This document shows, in pieces, positions 25,770 to 36,300 of a stretch of DNA of 51,633 nt. Made by a program: the position numbers and the translations under genes. The stretch is taken from NCBI GenBank assembly GCA_910578555.1, contig CAJTPS010000026.1:1-51633 (forward strand), read 5' to 3'. Within the stretch, counting starts at the first letter, position 1, and the number at the start of each line of letters is the position of its first letter. This DNA comes from an uncultured Lachnospiraceae bacterium. GTDB lineage: Bacteria > Bacillota > Clostridia > Lachnospirales > Lachnospiraceae. The notes under the pieces were generated by a model. It saw nothing but the letters and a program-made list of their open reading frames with translations, ran no database searches and was not told where the DNA came from.

Positions 25770-25967
25770 TTACAGATAAGGTAAAATCTTCTTCATATTC
25801 TTAACATTCGTCGCGTCTGTCATAGCAGGCTTTCTAAGATTTCTCTTATTCTTCGTCGTTTTTTTGGTTAAGATATGGCGCTTATAAGCTTTATTTCTCT
25901 TCAGCTTACCTGTTCCGGTTACTTTAAAACGTTTCGCAGCAGATCTGCTTGTCTTCATTTTTGGCAT
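25770..25967 (-). CDS. rpmI: 50S ribosomal protein L35
   Basis: 65 residues. MPKMKTSRSAAKRFKVTGTG, KLKRNKAYKRHILTKKT and the closing MKKILPYL are textbook L35. RBS AGGAGGAATT precedes ATG. It sits between infC (80 bp upstream) and rplT (21 bp downstream), the conserved order in bacteria. Confidence 0.98.
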   Translation of the reverse strand: MPKMKTSRSAAKRFKVTGTGKLKRNKAYKRHILTKKTTKNKRNLRKPAMTDATNVKNMKKILPYL

Positions 25968-26047
25968 TGCATAATTCCTCCTGTATTAATAAATTTTTGA
26001 GATATCAATCCAAGATATCAGTTTATTTCAACTGAAAAACTAACGCG

Positions 26048-26557
26048 TTACTGTCGCTTCTCAGCTAAAAACATGGTCATACTTCTGCCCTCTACCTTAG
26101 GAGCCTTATCCACAACCGCAATATCGGAAAGCGCTTCGGCAATATCGTCCAGAATATGCTTGCTGTTATGCATATGTGCCATCTCACGCCCGCGGAAGCG
26201 AAGTGTGATCTTCACTCTGTCGCCCTTGCTGATAAACTTTCTGGCAGCGTTGATCTTCGTATTCAGATCGTTCGTGTCGATATTGGGAGACAGCCGGATC
26301 TCCTTGATTTCAACAGTTTTCTGTTTCTTCTTTGCCTCTTTTTCTTTTCTGGTCTGCTCATACTTAAACTTACCGTAATCCACGATCTTGCAGACAGGCG
26401 GCTTCGCCGTAGGAGCGATCTTTACCAGATCCACGCCCGCTTCCTCCGCCAGTTTCAGGGCTTCCTTCGTCGGCATAACGCCAAGCTGTTCGCCTTCCTC
26501 GCCGATCACACGCACTTCTTTGTCTCTAATCTGTTCGTTAATGAATAATTCGCTAAT
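26048..26557 (-). CDS. infC: Translation initiation factor IF-3, ATT start codon
   Basis: About 169 residues. ELFINEQIRDKEVRVIGEEG opens the N-domain, KPPVCKIVDYGKFKYEQ lies at the linker, and the C-domain has IRLSPNIDTNDLNTKI, VKITLRFRGREMAH. The start is placed at an ATT (26555-26557) seven bases after GGAGGG. This gives the N-terminus ISELFINEQ, matching other IF-3 proteins. The in-frame ATGs 5 and 7 codons upstream overlap or precede that SD and would add residues not seen in the family. IF-3 discriminates against non-canonical start codons, so an AUU start lets it limit its own synthesis. Confidence 0.95.
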   Translation of the reverse strand: MSELFINEQIRDKEVRVIGEEGEQLGVMPTKEALKLAEEAGVDLVKIAPTAKPPVCKIVDYGKFKYEQTRKEKEAKKKQKTVEIKEIRLSPNIDTNDLNTKINAARKFISKGDRVKITLRFRGREMAHMHNSKHILDDIAEALSDIAVVDKAPKVEGRSMTMFLAEKRQ

Positions 26558-26611
26558 GGTTCTTCCCTCCATACCCATAAAAAAATAAATTTACTGCCGA
26601 GCTATTGCAAT

Positions 26612-26690
26612 CGAGCAAGGAAGATTTATCTTCCCTTACTCGCCGCGCGGGGCGCACGTTGCGTGATCAATAATTTCATCTGTGCGCCCC
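26612..26690 (-). promoter_or_regulatory. Two stable hairpins between attenuator and infC
   Basis: GGGGCGCAC/GTGCGCCCC (26649-26690, 24-base loop) and a long hairpin at 26612-26642 (CGAG..AAGG.AAGAT / ATCTT.CCTT..CTCG). They lie between the terminator and the infC start. Part of the pattern recurs at 25175-25217, so this may be an inserted mobile repeat rather than a native leader element. Confidence 0.5.
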
Positions 26691-26698
26691 TGCGCATC

Positions 26699-26726
26699 AA
26701 AAAAGTGGATAGCATAACTATCCACT
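26699..26726 (-). terminator. Attenuator terminator in the infC leader
   Basis: Minus-strand GTGGATAG/CTATCCAC with a 5-base loop, followed by TTTTTT. It lies about 140 bp before the start codon, inside the leader transcript. The upstream leader segment TATCCACT (26831-26838) can pair with its 5' arm AGTGGATA (26719-26726) and would prevent its formation. Confidence 0.8.
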
Positions 26727-26868
26727 GATCAGCCCATTTGATTCAAACTTTTAAACTCTCCCATTATGGTAGGGAATATTTAAAATTTCTGAATTATGAA
26801 CACTTGCGAACCCGGTTGTTGCAAGGTGAGAGTGGATACTCTGCTTGAATGTCATGCTTTTTCGCACT
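26727..26868 (-). promoter_or_regulatory. infC-rpmI-rplT leader with antiterminator (L20-leader type)
   Basis: The transcript should start near 26868. The leader has a small hairpin AGAGT/ACTCT (about 26830-26843) overlapping the antiterminator TATCCACT, and a second hairpin CTTGC/GCAAG (about 26804-26826). The 8-bp long-range pairing with the terminator arm is read directly from sequence. In Bacillus the same operon is controlled by L20-dependent attenuation (L20 leader). Assignment to that class is inference from gene order and structure. Confidence 0.65.
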
Positions 26869-26874
26869 TTTAAT

Positions 26875-26903
26875 AAGATAACACAGGATGACGGTCGTGT
26901 CAA
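26875..26903 (-). promoter_or_regulatory. Promoter of the infC operon
   Basis: Minus-strand TTGACA (26898-26903) and TATCTT (26875-26880) with a 17-bp spacer. Confidence 0.75.
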
Positions 26904-26939
26904 CCGGTTTTTGTGAAATCTTTTACTATCGGAAATCTT

Positions 26940-28772
26940 TTACGATTCATCCTTCCGCACGCATTCCTCGAAAATCCGATACAGCGCCCCGTTCAGTTCC
27001 CTGATCGTATCCGGATCGATCTTCACAACTTCCCGGTCATACGTCATAACGCCGTTGATCTCCGTCTCAATATCGCTGACCTGTGTGTAGACCGCTGCGG
27101 ACAGTCCTCTGGCCACATTCGGCAAGATTTCTTCTTCGACCAGTCTCCGGTAGCCGGCAGTCAATGCCGCCCCGGAAGCATAATGTCTGTAACCGAATTT
27201 GCGCTTACTGAACATATGTCCCGCCACAGGATAAGCATATCCGCCGTATTCCGTCAGCGCCACCACCCGGTCTTCCTGCGGTGTGACCGTAAGCCCCCGT
27301 CTGTAGTTGTGTATGCTGTACATATCCCCGCCCTTCTGGTCAAACCAGCCGCAGGCCTGATTGATCAGCCGCGTTCTGTCCAGTCCGCGCAGCTTCTCCG
27401 TGATCCTGGCGGTATCAAACTGCCCCCATCCTTCGTTAAAAGGAACCCACACGGCAATGCACGGATGATTATACAGATGCTTTACCATCCCCGTCAGATC
27501 ACGGCAGTACTGTCTCCTGCCCGCCGCATCCTCCCGCTTGAATCTCCGGTAATTGCTGTCGGACATTTCTCTGGCTATGCTGTCGGAGAAGTTCGCGATT
27601 CCTGCCACAAAAGCCATATTGTACGCACCGCCCCCGTTGGGCATGTCCTGCCACACAAGCATACCCAGTCTGTCACAGTGATAATAGAATCTTTCCGATT
27701 CCACTTTCACGTGTTTGCGGATCGTATTGTAACCCAGTTCTTTCTGCTTCCGGATGTCGCAGACCAGCGCCTCGTCTGTCGGCGGCGTCATCAGGCTCTC
27801 CGGCCAGTACCCCTGATCCAGCAATCCGTTAAAAAAGTAAGGTCTGTTATTCAGGAAAAATCTCAGGATGCCGTTTCCATCCCTGCCGGCCGAAACCTTT
27901 CTCATGCCGAAATAAGAAGTGACCTCGTCGTCACCCAGTGCGATTTTCACATCATACAGAAAGGGATCTTCCGGCGACCATGACCGAAAGCCGTCCAGAC
28001 GGATCACACAATCCCTGCCCGGTTCCGTCTGCGCCTGCGCGATGATCCTGTTTTCGCCCATGACCGTTATGTGCGCTGTCTGCCGGTTTTCTTCCGCCTC
28101 TTCCGGACAGTCGCATGCATGCGGATTCACGTTCCCGGCCCTCATCCGTATTTTTACCGCACCCTCGTCATAGAGGGGCGTGATCTTAAGCCACTCGATA
28201 TAGGTTTCCGGCACACTCTCCATCCAGACCGTCTGCCAGATCCCGCTCTGCGGTGTATAGAACAGGGAACTGAGTATCCCCTTTTTCGAGAGCTTCTGCT
28301 TGCCTCTCGCATGGGGACTCTGCTCCGTCTCATCCGTGACACGAAGCGTCAGTTCATTTTCCTCGCGCAATGCATCTGTCACATCGAAAGAGAAGGGCAG
28401 ATAGCCGCCCTTGTGACCACCTAACAGCGTGCCGTTTAAAAACACCTCACATTCCTGATCTACCGCCCCGAAATGCAACAGTACACGGTTCCTGCAAAAT
28501 CCCGCCGGAAGGCGAAATCTTTTCCGGTAATGCAGATACTTGCCCGGTCGTAATTGTTCCTCTATCCCGGACAGAACAGTTTCCGGCGAAAACGGGACCA
28601 GTATTTTCCTGTCATACGCATACGGCAGCACCCGGGCGTCCGGACTGATGCAGCAATCCCATTCCCCGTTCAGATTATAATAGCTGTCCCGCACCATACC
28701 CGGACGCGGATATTCCTGCCAGACCTTCTCCCGATCCAGTTCTTTGCCCCATCTGCTGCATAACTGTGTCAT
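26940..28772 (-). CDS. Glycoside hydrolase family 2 enzyme
   Basis: About 610 residues, without a signal peptide, so probably cytoplasmic. The N-terminal sugar-binding jelly roll has YYNLNGEWDCCI and FGAVDQECEVFLNGTLLGGH. A beta-sandwich follows (about 170-280), then the catalytic barrel with VKVESERFYYHCDRLGMLVW. The acid/base is Glu447 in FNEGWGQFD and the likely nucleophile Glu508 in LTEYGGYAYP. Family members include beta-galactosidases, beta-glucuronidases and mannosidases; the substrate cannot be assigned. The ATG at 28772 follows AAAGGG. The gene is divergent from a sugar-type MFS transporter, suggesting uptake of a glycoside and its intracellular hydrolysis. Confidence 0.92.
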   Translation of the reverse strand: MTQLCSRWGKELDREKVWQEYPRPGMVRDSYYNLNGEWDCCISPDARVLPYAYDRKILVPFSPETVLSGIEEQLRPGKYLHYRKRFRLPAGFCRNRVLLHFGAVDQECEVFLNGTLLGGHKGGYLPFSFDVTDALREENELTLRVTDETEQSPHARGKQKLSKKGILSSLFYTPQSGIWQTVWMESVPETYIEWLKITPLYDEGAVKIRMRAGNVNPHACDCPEEAEENRQTAHITVMGENRIIAQAQTEPGRDCVIRLDGFRSWSPEDPFLYDVKIALGDDEVTSYFGMRKVSAGRDGNGILRFFLNNRPYFFNGLLDQGYWPESLMTPPTDEALVCDIRKQKELGYNTIRKHVKVESERFYYHCDRLGMLVWQDMPNGGGAYNMAFVAGIANFSDSIAREMSDSNYRRFKREDAAGRRQYCRDLTGMVKHLYNHPCIAVWVPFNEGWGQFDTARITEKLRGLDRTRLINQACGWFDQKGGDMYSIHNYRRGLTVTPQEDRVVALTEYGGYAYPVAGHMFSKRKFGYRHYASGAALTAGYRRLVEEEILPNVARGLSAAVYTQVSDIETEINGVMTYDREVVKIDPDTIRELNGALYRIFEECVRKDES

Positions 28773-28821
28773 ATCGTTATACCCTTTCTGCGTATTTACC
28801 ATCATACATGCATGATTATAT

Positions 28822-28849
28822 ATTGTAACAGATTATAGCATTCTTTCAA
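28822..28849 (-). promoter_or_regulatory. Promoter of the GH2 gene
   Basis: Minus-strand TTGAAA (28844-28849) and TACAAT (28822-28827) with a 16-bp spacer, 50 bp before the start codon. Confidence 0.5.
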
Positions 28850-28991
28850 ATCCTTTGCAGAGCAATCCTTTCTGAAATCGCCGGGAATACAGGATCTGCT
28901 GTCTGAAAACTATATCTTTTCCACAATTCCTGTGCTACAATATGTCTAAGTGTACACATTTTATCAATATCAAACTTATGGGGGACAAAGT

Positions 28992-30275
28992 ATGAAACTG
29001 AATTACACGCAAACAATTCTGATCGGTCTGGCCTTTCTGTCTATCTCAGCCTTCTGGCAGATGTATGACAATATCATACCGCTGATCTTAAAGAACTCAT
29101 TTGATCTGGGAGAAACCGTCACCGGTGTCATCATGGCGGCTGACAATGTTCTGGCGTTGTTCCTGCTCCCGTTCTTCGGCTCGCTCTCGGACAGAACCCA
29201 TACGAAGATCGGCAGGCGAATGCCTTTTATTCTGACCGGCACCGGACTGTCCGTCGTTTTCCTGTTGCTTTTGCCCGTCGCGGACCGGAACAGAAACCTG
29301 CCGTTTTTTATAACTGTCCTCTTCCTCGTACTGCTGGCAATGGGACTCTACCGTTCCCCCTCCGTCGCACTTATGCCGGATCTGACGCCGAAACCTCTGC
29401 GCAGCAAAGGAAACGCTGTAATCAATCTGATGGGCGCCGTGGGCGGCGTCTATTCGCTGATCATGATCCGGCTGCTTGTGGGCAGCGGTGCCACGCCTGA
29501 TTATTTTCCGCTCTTTCTGTCTATCGGCCTGTTGATGGTTCTGTCGGTCGGAATCCTCTTTTTTACGGTAAAAGAAAACGAGGAGGCACGGAAGAAAAAC
29601 GCCCTGAATGGTCCGGCTCAAATGAACGCCGCTGACAAAGCAGCCGCAACCGGCGCTGCACTGGCGCCGGACGTCAGGCGAAGCCTCGTCTTTATGCTGC
29701 TCTCCATCGCGCTCTGGTTTATCGCTTACAACGCTGTCACGACCGCGTTCTCCCGCTATGCCACTCATGTATGGGGCATGGAGAACGGCGGTTACGCCAA
29801 CTGCCTGATGGTAGCCACGGTAGCCGCTATTATCAGCTATATTCCGATCGGCGCCATTTCCAGTCATATCGGCAGGAAGAAAACGATTCTTATCGGCGTA
29901 GCGCTGTTAGCGTTCTGTTATCTGTGCGCCGGTTTCTACAATAGCTACCATGTGACGATGAATCTTTTCTTCGGTATCATCGGCTTCGCATGGGCTGCCA
30001 TTAACGTGAACTCCTTCCCTATGGTGGTGGAGATCGCCTCCTCCGGCGATGTTGGTAAATATACCGGATACTACTATACTTTCTCAATGGCGGCACAGGT
30101 GGTCACACCGATCCTATCCGGATATCTGCTGGAACATGTCTCCTACCGGACGCTGTTTCCTTATTCCGTATTCTTCTCCGTTCTTGCATTCTTTACCATG
30201 CTGTTAGTAAAGCACGGCGATTCCCGCCCGGAGAAAAGAGGAAGCATGCTGGAGAATTTTGACGTGGATGACTAA
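28992..30275 (+). CDS. MFS transporter of the sugar (GPH/SLC45-like) type
   Basis: About 427 residues with 12 predicted helices. The start at 28992 follows GGGGGACAAAGT. Early motif FGSLSDRTHTKIGRRMPFIL between helices 2 and 3 is the MFS signature in the form seen in glycoside-pentoside-hexuronide and sucrose (SLC45) transporters. IGAISSHIGRKKTILIG is the matching loop in the second half, and NSFPMVVEIAS and GYYYTFSMAAQVVTPILSGYL are also typical. It likely imports a glycoside. It is divergent from the GH2 gene and the pair looks like a small utilisation unit without its own visible regulator. Confidence 0.9.
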   Translation: MKLNYTQTILIGLAFLSISAFWQMYDNIIPLILKNSFDLGETVTGVIMAADNVLALFLLPFFGSLSDRTHTKIGRRMPFILTGTGLSVVFLLLLPVADRNRNLPFFITVLFLVLLAMGLYRSPSVALMPDLTPKPLRSKGNAVINLMGAVGGVYSLIMIRLLVGSGATPDYFPLFLSIGLLMVLSVGILFFTVKENEEARKKNALNGPAQMNAADKAAATGAALAPDVRRSLVFMLLSIALWFIAYNAVTTAFSRYATHVWGMENGGYANCLMVATVAAIISYIPIGAISSHIGRKKTILIGVALLAFCYLCAGFYNSYHVTMNLFFGIIGFAWAAINVNSFPMVVEIASSGDVGKYTGYYYTFSMAAQVVTPILSGYLLEHVSYRTLFPYSVFFSVLAFFTMLLVKHGDSRPEKRGSMLENFDVDD

Positions 30276-30292
30276 CTATCTCCTGTCACAAA

Positions 30293-30323
30293 AGAGCCTT
30301 CGCCGCAATCCGGCGAGGGCTCT
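30293..30323. terminator. Bidirectional hairpin between the MFS and amylopullulanase genes
   Basis: AGAGCCTTCGCCG is perfectly inverted at CGGCGAGGGCTCT except for G-U type positions, with a 5-base loop. T-richness follows on the plus strand and A-richness on the other side, so it can serve both convergent genes. Confidence 0.65.
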
Positions 30324-30372
30324 GTTCATTTCATTATTTCCACGTTCCGTCACTTCGCGGTACATACCGTAT

Positions 30373-33300
30373 TTACCGCGTCCCCAGTATCATAGGTTTC
30401 GCATTGATCCTGAAGCTTACGGTCTTGCTTCCGCCATACTCGCCTGTACCGTGTATAGTCAGTTTCGCAGTACCTTTCTTAACATTATTGGTATATCCCG
30501 TAATCTCGAAGCAGGATTTGTCTATCTCCTCCCACTTTCCTTTCACTTTCATCTCTACGGTAACAGCTTCCCTGCCGGGCCTTACCTCCGCTCCCGTATA
30601 CTTCTGCGGTTCTATCCTGACTCTGGCAGAAGCAATATACCGGTCATTCGCAATGACTCTGAACGTCGCGGATACCTGTCCTGTATAGTTGCCTCCTTTG
30701 GCCGCAGCCGTTACCTTGATCCAAGAACCCACAGCCGGCGTTTCCGTGATCGCACTGCCGTCCGCATAGGTATATGCCGTCGCCTTGTCAACCGTGAAAT
30801 CCGTCCTGTTTTGCAGCTTCCTGCCGTTTAAATCGGTGATCACCGGTATCACGGCATTGTATTTCTTCGCATTCTTTAACAGAATATCTCCTGCGACGGT
30901 TCCCGCTGCAAGCTCACCCAGATCACGTGGTACGATCGTAAACGGAATCTCTCTGACGGTTCCCTTATAGTTCCCTTTACCCTTGATCGCAACGCACGCC
31001 GTGCCGGCAGACGTATTCCTCTTATAGGTTAATGTATAATCTTTACCCTGTTCCAGATTTACGACATTTCCTTTGTCATCAGTGAATCGTGCATCCACAT
31101 GCTCATCTGTCAGCTTACTGCCGCCCTTTGCATAAGGAATCTGCTTCGTGATCGTATTGTCTTCTCCGAAAGCAAAGCGGCCGTCCGCGTTCGTCAGAAT
31201 ATCATAGGCCACGATCCTGAACGTTTTCTTCACCGTGCCGGTGTAACCGTTGATTCCGGTCACTGTCACTGTCGCCGTACCGACATTGGTATTCTTCTGG
31301 TAGGTTACCGCATACGGCTTATAGCCGTCCTCCGGCGATACCGCATCGGCAATCACCACTTCCGGTTCCTGCGCCGATCCCGTATAGATCAGACCAGACT
31401 TCGGTACATCCTTCAGCGACACTTTATTCGCTTTCAAAGGTGTTCCCGTAATCTTGAAGGCCGCCGTCTTTGTTCCGAAATATCTGGTGCCGTTACCCCG
31501 AACCGTGATCGTTGCCGTCTCTCCTGCCTCCGTATGTACCATATCGTAGAGCACTTCATAATCCCAGTTTTGATCCTGCTGTCCTTCCTCTCTGCCGGTC
31601 AGTGTTTTCCGGCCATGCGTCACGGTGACTGCCGGCTTCTGCACCTTGCCGCGTTTAGCCGCCGCATCCCATGCATAAGGTTGTGCCGGGATCTTCTTAA
31701 TCGTGACTTTGCTCATCAGTACCGCATCCGCTTTATCGGCAAGAACCATCTGAATCGTCGTGCTGCCTGTGAAGTTCTTACTGTTCGGGTTTGACGCCAG
31801 TATCACGTTGTAAACACCCGGTGTCTTACCGTCCGTTGCCGGATTCTGATAACCAACCGTATAATCAAGTTTCAGCCGCAGCGCCCTGCCGTTGTATTTC
31901 ACAACAGGCTTCGGCTGTACCGGCTTCGTATTGCCTGCCGCAACGATTCCATACAGATCCGCGACTGCCAGCGTATTGATATCCACCTTGTCTATGGTAA
32001 ATGTCTTCTCAAGCTTCTGCGTATAGTTGCCTTTACCGTTCACGGTGACCACTGCTTCGCCCGCATTGATATTCTGCTTATAGACTACCGTGTAGTCCGT
32101 CTTTTCTTTCAGCTGTTTTGACCCGTCATAGACACAGATCACCGGTCTGATTGCTTTACCTGTATACGTGATGTGATCCTGACCGCCCTCATCCTGCACA
32201 AACATGGACTCGTCATCCCATTTGACCCAGAGTCCCTGCGGTACGTCATCCTGCTGCTTCAGTGCGTCATAGGCCGCCTGCAGCTGATCCATCGCACTGT
32301 CGATCTCTTCCGCTGTCACACCGGTCTTACCTGCCGTCGTCTTCGCCGCTGCAAGCGCATCGGTAAAGGTCTTCCAGCTTTCATCCGTATAACTGCCCTG
32401 TTCCAGACCCTCGCACGTCGCAATCAAGGTCTTCAATGCCTGCAGTTTTCTCTTAATCAACTCATTCTTGTCATAGACGGAATCCTGATCCTTCGCCTCT
32501 CCCTTGACCAGAACCATGGCGGAGACCGGCGCTACCTGCACCTGCCCGTCTGTTACGGAACCAAGTGTCTCTATGCCTGCCTTCTGATCATTAATATAGA
32601 TATTCCAGGTACCTTCCGCAACACCGTAGCCGCTCTGGTACAGATTGACTGTCCTGGCATCTGCCGCGGCATTAAAGATTACCACAATACCGTCGGAAAT
32701 CTCACCTGCGATCTTATCTTTGCCGCCGATCACAAACATGACTACTTCGTTTGTGATCCAGTGATATCTCACATTCGCTTTCACATCGGCTGCCGATGTA
32801 AGGCGCAGCGCGGCATGGTTCTTCCGGAATTCTATCAGTCCCTTATAGTAATCTCTTACATTTCTGTACGCTTCCTTATCCAGATCGCTCCACTTAATAC
32901 TGTTGACAGAATCCGGAAGGTTATAGCTGTTCTCCTCCACACCGTGATTCTCCGGGGTCGGATTTAAGCTCGGCTTCGTCCTGAGGATCTCCTCACCTGC
33001 ATGAATCAGCGGTATCCCTTCCGCCGTCATATAGATGGCCGCTGCGAGATTATTCATCCGGATGCGTTCTTCTACCGACGCATCCGATCTGGATACGCTG
33101 ATTTTATCCCACAGGGTATAGTTATCATGACAGGACGCATAATTTACCGTCTGCGCCGGGCTCTTACACCAATCGGTATCCGCCGTAAAGCACTTTGCAA
33201 TCTGCTCTTCCAGCCCTGTCGCACCAGTCACGAATCCCGTATTCTTCGCCTCAAAGTTATTGCCCTTGATGGCGTCCCTTATAGTATCACTGAAAAATGC

Positions 33301-36300
33301 AAAATCCGGCGTTTTGGCGGAATTTGCCTGCGTCGCCATGGTGTAGCCATCCTTGCTGAGCACCGTATCCATGGTCCAGCCTTCCCCGTAAAATACTACA
33401 TCAGGATGTTTCTGATGTACCGTATTCACCACCTCATTGATGGTCTCTGTATCTAACAGTCCTACCAGATCAAACCGGAAGCCGTCGATATGGTATTCAT
33501 CCGCCCAGTAATTGACGGAATCTACAATATACTTTTTCACCATCGCACGTTCGGATGCCGTGTCGTTGCCGCAGCCCGAACCGTTTGAATAGCTGCCGTC
33601 CGCCTTCGTTCTTGAGAAGTACTGCGGTACCAGCCGGTTAAAGCAGAACGCATCAGCATCATATACGTGGTTATACACAACATCCATAATCACGTTAATA
33701 TTATTATCGTGAAGTGTCTTCACCATCTGCTTCATTTCTTTTACTCTCACCGCACCATTATATGGATCGGTAGCATAAGAGCCTTCCGGCGTATTGTAGT
33801 TCTTCGGATCATAGCCCCAGTTAAACTGCGGCGTATCCAGCTTCGTCTCATCCACCGTCGCATAATCATAGACCGGCAGCAGGTGCAGATGCGTCACGCC
33901 AAGATTTTTCAGATAATCCAGTCCTGTCGTCTGTCCGGTAGCATTTGTGGTACTTTTCTCTGTCAATCCCAGGAATTTTCCTTTATTCACATCTGAAATA
34001 CCGGAAGATGCATCGATAGAAAAGTCCCTCACATGAAGCTCATATATAACTGAATCGTTATAACTCATGCCCTGATTTGGACCTCTGTCATTCGCCCAGC
34101 CCTCGGGGTCGGTGGAATCCAGATCAATGACCATGGCACGGTTTCCGTTTACGCCGGTGGTTCTGGCATAAGGATCGCAGGCTTCCGATTCCTTACCGTC
34201 CTGTACTGCTGTATAGGTATAATAGGTGCCGTTTAAGTCTCCCGCCCTTTCCGCAGACCAGACGCCCTTTTCGCCCATTGTCATTTCAATGGACTCAATC
34301 AGATCTTCTGTCCCCTCTGTGCCCGACTCGTACAGATTAACCTTCATTGCTTCCGCCGTAGGCGCCCACACCCTGAAGATCGTCTTTTCCCTGCTCCAGG
34401 AAGCACCCAGATCGTTGCCGTCATAGGCATACTTCTCTTCAAATTCTTCTGTGGAATAGATCTGCGGCATCTCCACCGCATAATCATATCCGTCAAATCC
34501 GAGATAATATTCCTTCGCAATCGCCGGCGCCTGTGACAGATCAGCTCCAAGGCTTAAGGTATACTCTTTCTTATTGGTGCTTACGCTGACTCCTGTCACC
34601 GGAACCTCTTTTCCGTCCGCGCTTTTCAGCATAAACGCATCATCGGGTCTCTCCACGACGGGCATGCCGGTAACTGCCTTGACCGTATTATTTTTCCTGT
34701 TGTAAACTGCTGAAATCACCTTCGCTCCGAGGAGCACATCATCACCCAACACTCTTCTGCCTCCATTTACACCGGCTTCCACATAATAGTCAACGGTGCC
34801 GGAAAGCACATCCGTCAAGTCGATCTCCTGATCGTCCTTCACATCCTTGTCCAGCCAGTCGTTTCCCGTCACGCTCTTGCGGATAATATAATTCAAATAA
34901 CCGGTTTCTCTGGCCTTTAACACAAATGTGGCCACTTTCTCTCCATTTTCTCCGACTGTGTCAAACTCATATCCGCTGCCGGCCATTCTGTCTGTCCATG
35001 CCCATACGTTCCATCCGCCATAATTCCCGTCCGGCCTTGTATAATGCAGGCGCAGCGTGATCTCATTTTTATCCTCAACGACTTTGACCGCAAAGGTAAC
35101 ACTGAGCCTTTCATCTTCCTTTGCTGTGGCAGTCAGTGTGACCTCGTCTCCGGTAAAGGTCTGATTCACTGTGATCCTGCAGCCTGTCCCGTCGAGCGTC
35201 ACACCTTCTACCGCATTCATGTTATAGAATACGTCCACCGGTGTTTTGGTTCCGTCTTGTGCCACGTGCGTAAGCCGATAAGGCAATGCGGAGACTTTGC
35301 CCGCCGCATTCGTTCCCTTTGCAATCGTAAGTTCCGGCGCAACCAGCGTATCTACAAAACCGCCTGCCGCCAGCACCACAGTGCCACCGTCCGCCGCTGA
35401 CGGAATGGTCAGGGTGACTCTGCCATCCGCTTCCACCTGATAACTTTTCGCGCCATACAGATCCGTATATTTCGTGATTCCGCTGCTGTCTACCGGTATA
35501 CTGATCTCCTTCGCATCCGCCCCGATGTTCATAGCCACATAAACGGTTTCACCGTTATAGCTGCGGGAAATCACATCGTAACCTTCCCGGTCCGAACCGG
35601 CAACTACACTTCTATCGCCTTTTGCAAAAATTTCCGAATACTGTTCACGGATCGCAAGCATTTTCCTGTAGTGGGTGTAAGTCCTGTTACTGCCTGACTC
35701 CACTTCACTCCAGTCAAAATCATAGCGGTTCGTCTGGTAAGGATAGTTGTTCGCTCCTGTCAGACCGATCTCTTCCCCGTAATATATGACAGGCTGTCCC
35801 TTTGCCGTGATCTGCAGAGTCGCCGCAACCATGGCCGCCCCGTCTTTATCGCTGATATTGTTCCCCAGCCTGTGCTTAAAACCGTCCTCGTCGTGACTGC
35901 TCAGGAACTGTCCCGTCAGATAAGTATTATTCAGCGCTGCATTTCTCTTCGCCAGATTCTGTTCTACGGAAGTGATGCTTCCGCTTACGAACGCCAGCGC
36001 CCAGTCATTAAAATCAAAGTCCAGCAGCGAATCCATCTGCCCGCTTCCCAGCGTACCGCCGTTTTCCGAAGCATATCCGGCTCCATAATACTCACCGATC
36101 ATCTTAAACTCAGGCTTGGCTTTCGTCAATGCATTTTTGAATGCCATCCATGTGGTGCTGTCCACATGCTTTACCGTATCCACACGGAAATAGTCAACGC
36201 CCTTGTCCGCCCAGTTCACCTGCCATGCTATGAGCTGATCCCTGACTTCCGCATTTTCCGTCAGGAAATCCGGCAAATTGGCCTGTCCCCCGCCATGTAC

